NCBI RefSeq assembly: GCF_002224485.1
Contig: NZ_CP022463.1
Coordinates: 340,376-404,375 of the forward strand
Direction: 5' to 3'
Length of the DNA: 64,000 nucleotides
DNA from: Sinomonas sp. R1AF57
GTDB taxonomy: Bacteria > Actinomycetota > Actinomycetes > Actinomycetales > Micrococcaceae
Part shown: in pieces, positions 58,681-64,000 of the stretch
How the letters are laid out: each line of letters opens with the position of its first letter
Numbering within the stretch: the stretch's first letter is position 1
Program-made: the position numbers and the translations under genes
Notes under the pieces: generated by a model
Seen by the model: the letters and a program-made list of their open reading frames with translations, nothing else
The model's database searches: none
Told to the model about the DNA's origin: nothing

Positions 58681-60204
58681 CTAAGCCGCCGGCAGGTACA
58701 CGGCGAATTCCGTCCGCCCGGGCCGCGACGTCAGCTCGACCGTCCCCCCATGCGCGGCGACGATCGCCTCCACAATCGAGAGGCCGAGCCCGGTGGACCC
58801 CTCGCCTCCGCTCGCGGTGCGGGCCTGGTCGGCCCGGGCGAACCGCGAGAACACGCGCTCCTGCAGCTCCGCCGGGATTCCCGGGCCGTCGTCAACCACC
58901 GTGATGACGGCCTCGCCGCGGGCGGACCTGCCTACGGAGGCGGTCACGGTCGTCCCGGCCGGGGTGTGCTTGCGCGCGTTGGAGAGCAGGTTCACGAAGA
59001 CCTGGTGGAGCTTTGCCCCGTCCGCCCTGATCTCGAGCGGCTCGTCCGGGAGGTCGAGCCGCCAGATGTGGTCCGGGGCGATGACCTTCTGGTCTGTGAC
59101 GGTCTCGACGAGCAGCTGCGTGAGGTCCACCGGGCCGAGCTTGAGGGCCTGGCCCTCGTCGAGCCGGGCGAGCGTGAGGAGGTCCTCGACAAGCCGGGTC
59201 ATGCGCTGCGACTGGGACTCGACCCGCCCGAGCGACTCCGTCCCCTGTTCCGTGAGGGGCTCGGTCATCTTCAGCATGTCCGTGTACCCGCGGATCGCGG
59301 TGAGCGGGGTGCGCAGCTCATGGGACGCGTCGGCTACGAACTGGCGGACGCGCGTCTCGGAGGCCTGCCGAGCCTCGAGCGCGCCCGCGACGTTGTCGAG
59401 CATCCGGTTGAGGGCGTTCCCCACCTGCCCCACCTCGGTCCCGGGGTGGGCGGCCGACGCCGGCACCCGCACCGCGAGGGCGACCTCGCCGGCGTCGAGC
59501 GGGAGCTGGGCGACCTGCCCCGCGACGCGGGAGAGCTCCTCGAGCGGCTTCATGGTGCGGCGGATGATCCACGTCCCCAGCAGCCCGACAAGCACGAGCC
59601 CGCCGAGCGAGACGAGGAGCGTTGTCAGGACGAGGGAGCCGAGGGTGGCCTGCTTCTGGGCGAGCGGCAGCCCGGTCACCACCACGTCGCCGTACGCGGT
59701 CTGGACCGCGACGAGGCGGTATTCGCCCACGCTGAGGCTGCGGTCGACGGCGGTCGTGGCGCCGAGCCCGCTGTTGTCGCCCGGCGGCTGGGACGAGACG
59801 GGCAGCGAGGCGAGCTTCACGGCGTCGGACTGCTGGAGCGAGAGCCGCTTGCCGTCCGCGGAGATGAGGCCGCCGACGGCCACATTGCCCTCGGCGACGC
59901 GCGCGTTGAGGGTGCCGGCGCCCTGTCCTCGGGCCTCGAGCGGGTCGGGGCGGGTGCCCGCGGAGCCGCTCGGGGAGCCGAACTCGGCGGCGCGGTGGCT
60001 CGCCTGGGCGAGCTGCGCGTCGAGCTGCTGCGTGAGCACGCGGTCCATGGAGGCGTAGAGGAGCGTGCCCACCACGGAGCAGATCACCACGAGCAGGAGC
60101 ATCGTGGCCAGGACGAGCTTGGTCCGCAGGTGCCACGTGTCCGGGTTGCGCCAGCTGTGCCCGGGACGCGGCTCGGCGGCGGAGAGGGATCCCACGGAGG
60201 CCAT
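58681..60204 (-). CDS. Membrane sensor histidine kinase (OmpR-class partner)
   Basis: The protein has 507 residues from the ATG at 60204, which overlaps the response-regulator stop by one base (TGATG). Two transmembrane helices (about 25-50 and 180-205) bracket an extracytoplasmic domain of about 130 residues. HAMP follows, then HisKA with FVADASHELRTPLTAIRGY and HATPase with NLLSNARKHTP, DDGPGIP and GLGLSIV. It resembles MprB/TcrY-like kinases. Location next to the glycosyltransferase cluster suggests envelope sensing. The ligand is unknown. Confidence 0.9.
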   Translation of the reverse strand: MASVGSLSAAEPRPGHSWRNPDTWHLRTKLVLATMLLLVVICSVVGTLLYASMDRVLTQQLDAQLAQASHRAAEFGSPSGSAGTRPDPLEARGQGAGTLNARVAEGNVAVGGLISADGKRLSLQQSDAVKLASLPVSSQPPGDNSGLGATTAVDRSLSVGEYRLVAVQTAYGDVVVTGLPLAQKQATLGSLVLTTLLVSLGGLVLVGLLGTWIIRRTMKPLEELSRVAGQVAQLPLDAGEVALAVRVPASAAHPGTEVGQVGNALNRMLDNVAGALEARQASETRVRQFVADASHELRTPLTAIRGYTDMLKMTEPLTEQGTESLGRVESQSQRMTRLVEDLLTLARLDEGQALKLGPVDLTQLLVETVTDQKVIAPDHIWRLDLPDEPLEIRADGAKLHQVFVNLLSNARKHTPAGTTVTASVGRSARGEAVITVVDDGPGIPAELQERVFSRFARADQARTASGGEGSTGLGLSIVEAIVAAHGGTVELTSRPGRTEFAVYLPAA

Positions 60205-60944
60205 CACCCGTCGGCTGGTTTGATGACGTAGCCGGCGCCGCGCACGGTGTGGATCATCGGGGGCCGGTCGACGTCGATCTTCTTGCGCAGGTAGGAGATG
60301 TACAGCTCGACGATGTTCGCCTGGCCGCCGAAGTCGTACTGCCACACCCGGTCGAGGATCTGGGCCTTGCTGATGACACGCTTGGGGTTCTCCATCAGGT
60401 AGCGCAGGAGTTCGAACTGGGTGGCGGTGAGCTGGATGTCCTCGCCGCCGCGGGTCACCTCGCGCGTGTCCGTGTTCAGGACGAGGTCTCCGACCACGAG
60501 TTCGGCGTCGTCCTGCGCCGCCACGCCCGAGCGCTGCACGAGGCGGTGCAGGCGGAGCATGACCTCCTCCATGCTGAACGGCTTCGTGACATAGTCGTCC
60601 CCGCCTGCGGCGAGGCCCGTGATCCTGTCCTCGACCGCGTCCTTCGCGGTCAGGAACAGCGCGGGGACCTCCGGCATGAACTGGCGGATCCGGCCGAGCA
60701 CCTCGACGCCGTCGAAGCCGGGCATCATGACGTCCAGCACCAGCACGTCCGGGCGGAAGTCCCGCGCGGCGGCGACAGCCGCGGGCCCGTCCCCGGCGAT
60801 CTGCACGCTCCAGCCGGCCATGCGCAGGCCCATGCTCATGAGGTCCGCGAGGCTTGGCTCGTCGTCCACCACGAGGGCACGGATCGGGGTCCCATCGGGG
60901 TGCGTGAGGGCGGGCAGATTGTTGACGGAGAAGGGGCTTGCCAT
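60204..60944 (-). CDS. OmpR-family response regulator
   Basis: The protein has 246 residues from the ATG at 60944, preceded by GGAGGCTGG. It has an 18-residue leader, then a receiver with VVDDEPSLADLM, the phospho-acceptor Asp71 in VLDVMMPGFDG, and a Lys in DDYVTKPFSMEE. The winged-helix DNA-binding domain follows, ending TVRGAGYVIKP. It is the first gene of the pair and transcribed divergently from the membrane-anchored protein at 61123, a plausible target. Confidence 0.93.
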   Translation of the reverse strand: MASPFSVNNLPALTHPDGTPIRALVVDDEPSLADLMSMGLRMAGWSVQIAGDGPAAVAAARDFRPDVLVLDVMMPGFDGVEVLGRIRQFMPEVPALFLTAKDAVEDRITGLAAGGDDYVTKPFSMEEVMLRLHRLVQRSGVAAQDDAELVVGDLVLNTDTREVTRGGEDIQLTATQFELLRYLMENPKRVISKAQILDRVWQYDFGGQANIVELYISYLRKKIDVDRPPMIHTVRGAGYVIKPADG

Positions 60945-61122
60945 GGTTCCAGCCTCCCGTGACGGTTTAGTCCCAGCCTGAGCCTCAGCTTTGAGCGAGC
61001 TGTGGAGGCCCGCGCTGACCAGACTATCCCCGGTCACAGCCAGTCCTGCAGGGTGGCACAGCGTCGCCACAGGGACGGAACGAACTCTTGGGAGCAGGAC
61101 ACCACGACCCCAGGAGGATTCA

Positions 61123-61947
61123 ATGTCCGGCGAAGACCAGCAGAGGCCCCACGAACCCGGCCACACCCAGCCAGGCCAGAACCCGAACCGGCCAGGCCAG
61201 CAGGCGCGGCCCTCCGTCAAGCCGAGCGTGCCGGCAGGGACGCACGACGCCGCGTGGCAGCAGGGCGCCCAGCCCGCCGCCGGATGGGGTGCCCCGACAC
61301 CCCAGCAGGGCCAGCCCGCGGCCGGCTGGGGCGCCGCTCCTCCCCAGGGACCGGGCCGGCGCGGGATGTCCCGCACCCAGAAGGGGCTTGCCGCGGCCGG
61401 CATCGCCGTCGTGCTCGCAGCGGGCGCCGGGGCCGCCGTGTACGCGGCGACCGGCTCCACCGGCGGCGCGGGATCCGCGCCGGGCGGCGGGGGCCAGACG
61501 GGCGCGGGCGGCCAGCCCGGCGCAGGCGGCCAGTCCGGCTTCGGCCAGGATGGCCGTGCGGCGGGCGCCGCGGCGCCGGACGGCTTCGGCCCCGCCGGCA
61601 TGGGCGCCGGCACCATGGGACAGGTGCTGCACGGCGAGTACGTGGTGCTGCGGGACAGCCAGAACGTGACGATGGTCATGCAGACTGGCACCATCACCGC
61701 GGTGTCATCGGGATCCGTGACCGTGAAGAGCACCGACGGGTTCCAGCAGACCTACGCACTGACCGCCCAGACCGAGTACCTCAGCCGGACGGCGGGCCGC
61801 AGCCAGCGGGGGTCCCAGTCAGGGTCATCGTCCGGGTCGTCGTCGAGCCTCGCCACCGGCCAGACCGTGAGCATCGCGGCCCTCAAGGACGGCCTCTCGG
61901 CGCTCACCGTGAGCGCGGCCTCGGCATCAGCCGGCTCGAGCAGCTGA
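61123..61947 (+). CDS. Membrane-anchored protein with Gly-rich stalk
   Basis: The protein has 274 residues from the ATG after CAGGAGGA. The first 85 are cytoplasmic and Gln/Pro/Gly-rich, with a repeated QPAAGWGA unit. One transmembrane helix follows ([20 protein letters not shown]), then a Gly-rich stalk and a small beta domain (LHGEYVVLRDSQNVTMVMQT, then GSVTVKSTDGFQQTYALT) that resembles DUF5666-type modules. Function is not known. It faces the response-regulator gene across 178 bp and is followed by a strong terminator. Confidence 0.78.
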   Translation: MSGEDQQRPHEPGHTQPGQNPNRPGQQARPSVKPSVPAGTHDAAWQQGAQPAAGWGAPTPQQGQPAAGWGAAPPQGPGRRGMSRTQKGLAAAGIAVVLAAGAGAAVYAATGSTGGAGSAPGGGGQTGAGGQPGAGGQSGFGQDGRAAGAAAPDGFGPAGMGAGTMGQVLHGEYVVLRDSQNVTMVMQTGTITAVSSGSVTVKSTDGFQQTYALTAQTEYLSRTAGRSQRGSQSGSSSGSSSSLATGQTVSIAALKDGLSALTVSAASASAGSSS

Positions 61948-61965
61948 CCCCCGACGTCCTGCCGC

Positions 61966-62014
61966 GCACGACGGCGCCGCCCACCTCGCGCTGAAGTGGG
62001 CGGCGCCGTCGTGC
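61966..62014 (+). terminator. Strong hairpin after the membrane-anchored protein
   Basis: A perfect 19-bp stem (GCACGACGGCGCCGCCCAC, complement at 61996-62014) encloses an 11-base loop and is followed by TTTG. It stands between that gene and the convergent transglycosylase-like gene. Confidence 0.88.
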
Positions 62015-62065
62015 TTTGTCCCCCTGCTGCCGCCGTTCGGGCCGCGGGTCACTGCCAGCTGGTCA

Positions 62066-62908
62066 TCAGTACCAGTTGTTGGCGAGGTGGAAGGCGAGGG
62101 CGTTGGCGGGGGAGCCGTACCGGGACTTGATGTAGTTCAGGCCCCAGTCGATCTGGGTGCGGTAGTTGGTCTGCCAGTCGGCGCCGACGCTCGCCATCTT
62201 CGAGCCCGGGAGCGACTGGACGATGCCGTACGCGCCGCTCGAGGCGTTGGTCGCGGTGGTCCTCCAGCCCGACTCCTTGGTCCAGAGGGTCTCGAGGGCG
62301 CTCATCTGGTCCTGGCCCCAGCCGAAGGCGGCGAGGCGGCTCGCGGCGTACGCCTTGGCGCCCGCGGGGTCATCGACGGGCTGGGCGGCTAGCGCGGCGG
62401 CTGCCTTGTCCGCCGCTGCCTTGTCCGCGGCAGCCTTGTCGGCGGCAGCCTTTGCGGCCGCCGCCTGGTCCGCCGCTGCCTGGTCGGCGGCAGCCTTGGC
62501 AGCGGCAGCCTGGTCCGCGGCGGCCTTCTCGGCAGCTGCCTGGTCCGCAGCCGCCTGCTCCGCCGCGGCCTTCGAAGCAGCGGCGTCAGCGCGGAGGGCC
62601 GCCTGCTCGGTGGGGCCGGCGGCGATCGACTGGGCGATCGAATCGCCCGAGGCTTCGGGAATGCTGGCCTCGACAGACGAGGTGCGGGCCAGGCCGTTCA
62701 CGTTGGCCGTGGCTGCCGCGCCGCCTCCGGCGACCGCGAGCAGGCCGAGGGACAGTGCGACGACGGCGCTGCGGTGGCCGAGCTTGTCGAACGCGCCGCC
62801 GGACTTGGCGCCCGAGGACGCCGCAATGCGGGCGAGGGGGGAGGAGTGGTCGAAGGCGCGGCGGCGGCCATGAGGGCGCGGGGCAGCGCGGAAGGGGGAC
62901 TTGCTCAA
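62066..62908 (-). CDS. Transglycosylase-like exported protein (APF/Rpf-like C-terminus)
   Basis: The protein has 280 residues from the TTG at 62908. A basic N-terminus and a hydrophobic segment (AVVALSLGLLAVAGGGAAAT) form a signal or anchor. A coiled, Ala/Lys/Asp/Gln-rich repeat of AAADQ and AAADK units fills about residues 105-175. The C-terminal domain (AAFGWGQDQMSALETLWTKE, then SGAYGIVQSLPGSKMASVGA) is the APF/SLT-like lysozyme fold with the catalytic Glu in WTKESGW. It would cut or remodel peptidoglycan. A c-di-AMP riboswitch lies directly upstream. TTG start is inferred; no ATG or GTG in frame fits better. Confidence 0.85.
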   Translation of the reverse strand: MSKSPFRAAPRPHGRRRAFDHSSPLARIAASSGAKSGGAFDKLGHRSAVVALSLGLLAVAGGGAAATANVNGLARTSSVEASIPEASGDSIAQSIAAGPTEQAALRADAAASKAAAEQAAADQAAAEKAAADQAAAAKAAADQAAADQAAAAKAAADKAAADKAAADKAAAALAAQPVDDPAGAKAYAASRLAAFGWGQDQMSALETLWTKESGWRTTATNASSGAYGIVQSLPGSKMASVGADWQTNYRTQIDWGLNYIKSRYGSPANALAFHLANNWY

Positions 62909-62928
62909 AGCGGATGGGCCTCTCGTTG

Positions 62929-63105
62929 GCGCCTGCGAAGTTAGCTGTCGGGTTCGGATGCGAGCCATCCGGCCCTGCCGATGGGCATGGGCTTCACCCC
63001 AAGGGCGCACCTCCGCTCGGGAGAGCGGGCGCGGCCGCCAGGTGGGTCCTCCGTCTCTGCCTTGCACTGAACGCAACGGGCCGCCGGCAGAGTTCGGCGA
63101 GCGGG
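62929..63105 (-). promoter_or_regulatory. ydaO-yuaA class (c-di-AMP) riboswitch
   Basis: Read on the minus strand, all conserved blocks of the class appear in order: TCGCCGAACTCTGCC (63086-63100), ACGGAGGACCCACC (63041-63054), CTTGGGGTGAAGCCC (about 62990-63004), and CCGAACCCGACAGCTAA (62941-62957) followed by CTTCGCAGGCG. This is the pattern of the ydaO riboswitch upstream of actinobacterial wall hydrolases and Rpf genes, where c-di-AMP turns expression off. It ends 21 bp before the transglycosylase start. Confidence 0.9.
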
Positions 63106-63399
63106 TCCCGTGGGCACCCGCCGTTCTGCGGGCACCCATACACCGTACGGGAAGCTTCCGCCATTGTCACATTTGGGTAACGGCAGATTTGGCGCCGGCA
63201 TTAGCTGACCGAAGGGTCGGTTGTCTACCTGACAGGGCCGGGTCTCTAACGCGCGTCCACGACCGTCCGCATTGTGAGACTCCGGCCACTTCAACGGAAG
63301 ATGAACTGGAGACGTCCTTTCGTCGAAGATCCTTCGACAAAAGCTCAACCATTCTCCGGAACTATGAAAATCTTGATTCATAACGGGCGTGCGCCGAAT

Positions 63400-63415
63400 C
63401 GTGATCGTGATCACA
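63400..63415. promoter_or_regulatory. CRP/GlxR-like site
   Basis: CGTGATCGTGATCACA matches the CRP-family consensus TGTGA-N6-TCACA at nine of ten defined positions. CRP/GlxR sites precede rpf-type genes in relatives, so this could regulate either divergent gene. Confidence 0.45.
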
Positions 63416-63450
63416 AAGGACTTCCGCATCTCACCATGTGAGACGAAAGC

Positions 63451-63481
63451 GGCATTGTTACTTGCCTGTAGGCATTGTTAC
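63451..63481. promoter_or_regulatory. Direct repeat GGCATTGTTAC, 20-bp spacing
   Basis: Two identical 11-mers lie two helical turns apart. GTTAC direct repeats recall MtrA-type sites upstream of wall-hydrolase genes in actinobacteria, but the binding protein is unproven. Confidence 0.4.
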
Positions 63482-63713
63482 GCCGCACACTCTCAGTGTG
63501 AACAAAGACTCAACAGCACCTGCAGCCGCAGTAGCCCTCGCTGGCTCACCCGCCAGCCTCGAGCCGTGCTGTTGTCGAATGTCGAGCTGACTGCACCACC
63601 CCAGCGTTTAGCCCCAGTCGTTCCTCCGCCCAGCGTCGGGCAGCACCTTCCCACGCGGGCGATCTGCTCCGCATTCGAAGCCTTCACGGCTAGTTCTCTC
63701 GAGGTCTGATCCA

Positions 63714-64000
63714 TGTCTGTTGCTTCCGGCTACGTCCACATCTCTGTCCGCAACGCCCAGAAGTCCCAGCCGGGCCACCGGCAGCCGTTCGGCTCGCGCT
63801 TCCCGGGCCAGGCCGATGCCCCGGCCCACCCCGGAGCCCAGCAGGGGCTGCGGCCAGCCCAGCCCTTCCGCTCCCTGGCCGAGGACTACGCCCCGATCAC
63901 CGCTCCCACCCCGGTCGTCCCCGCAGGGCCTGAGCCGGTGCGGGCGGTCACCCCGGACAACGTCGCGCACGGCTTCGTCCTCTACGTGGGCCTGTCCGAG
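63714..64000 (+). CDS. Probable winged-helix regulator, N-terminal part only
   Basis: The frame from the ATG at 63714 gives 95 residues and runs off the right edge. It opens MSVASGYVHISVRNAQKSQ, followed by a Pro/Gly/Gln-rich stretch and then DNVAHGFVLYVGLSE. From memory, this opening belongs to a group of Micrococcaceae proteins that end in a PhoB-type winged-helix DNA-binding domain; that part lies outside the window, so the call is tentative. No signal peptide is seen. The long upstream region with several possible operator sites would fit a regulated gene. Confidence 0.55.

Larger units (their letters stand above)
63106..63713. other. Divergent intergenic region with candidate operators
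   Basis: The 608 bp hold no convincing frame and are relatively AT-rich. They must contain the promoter of the riboswitch-transglycosylase transcript (leftward) and that of the gene at 63714 (rightward). Visible signals are a GTGA-N6-TCAC palindrome at 63401-63414, CTCAC-CAT-GTGAG at 63430-63442, and two direct copies of GGCATTGTTAC 20 bp apart at 63451 and 63471. Confidence 0.6.

Noticed and set aside
62390-62600. Repetitive sequence within the transglycosylase-like gene as a repeat element
   Set aside because: It encodes an in-frame Ala/Lys/Asp/Gln coiled spacer, a normal feature of such exported proteins, with codon variation between units.
63389-63709. 106-codon frame before the last gene
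   Set aside because: Unusual composition for this genome, no start signal, no family features; it covers the operator cluster instead.

Overview
The window is about 70% GC, densely coded and free of insertion sequences, phage genes or CRISPR. Gene content (IdeR-type iron box, DosR/DosS-like pair, OFA-type transporter with a small subunit, actinobacterial c-di-AMP riboswitch ahead of a wall hydrolase, LigD without a phosphoesterase domain, many leaderless-looking starts) points to a free-living actinobacterium, most likely Micrococcaceae (Arthrobacter/Sinomonas-like). The family assignment is inference from gene families, not from a marker gene.

Layout. 1-2.9 kb: iron ABC importer (binding lipoprotein, permease, start of the ATPase) behind an IdeR/DtxR box. 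3-11.4 kb: accessory metabolic genes (esterase, GH76 mannanase, SDR, DUF1684, LysE exporter, a 5'-deleted OFA transporter with an intact small subunit, DedA, macrodomain, RluA-type pseudouridine synthase). 11.4-20.7 kb: PEP carboxylase, then an island with Hsp20, PEP synthase, a Cys-rich copper-binding protein and a DosS/DosR-like pair, with DosR-like boxes. 20.8-27.7 kb: ArsR-type regulator plus SRPBCC protein, polysaccharide deacetylase, MgtA-like P-type ATPase, Nei-type glycosylase. 27.7-32.7 kb: Lhr helicase carrying short palindromic elements in frame. 33-41.4 kb: two copper-linked clusters (DUF4232, YcnI and a membrane protein; membrane protein, PCu(A)C and DyP peroxidase) around a broken sulfite-oxidase-like gene, a secreted GDPD and a cation/proton antiporter. 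41.4-45.1 kb: tRNA-Ser(CGA) and a tightly overlapped operon sigma factor-ogt-alkB-tag-alkA. 45.1-49.9 kb: tadA, PAP2, upp, a second sigma/putative anti-sigma pair with an Ala-rich secreted protein, VOC protein. 49.9-52 kb: LigD. 52-62 kb: two GT39 membrane glycosyltransferases, a GT2-GtrA fusion, EamA transporter, OmpR-type two-component system and a membrane-anchored partner. 62-64 kb: c-di-AMP riboswitch plus transglycosylase-like gene, then the start of a probable winged-helix gene.

Themes. Three blocks look like coordinated stress modules: hypoxia/dormancy (DosRS, Hsp20, PEP synthase), alkylation repair with its own sigma factor, and periplasmic copper handling. Several intergenic regions, mostly between convergent genes, hold arrays of short repeats with 21- or 31-bp periods (two or three helical turns). 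Related units have also entered coding sequence in frame (GH76 gene). The two most noteworthy items are the sigma-led alkylation-repair operon and these phased repeat arrays.
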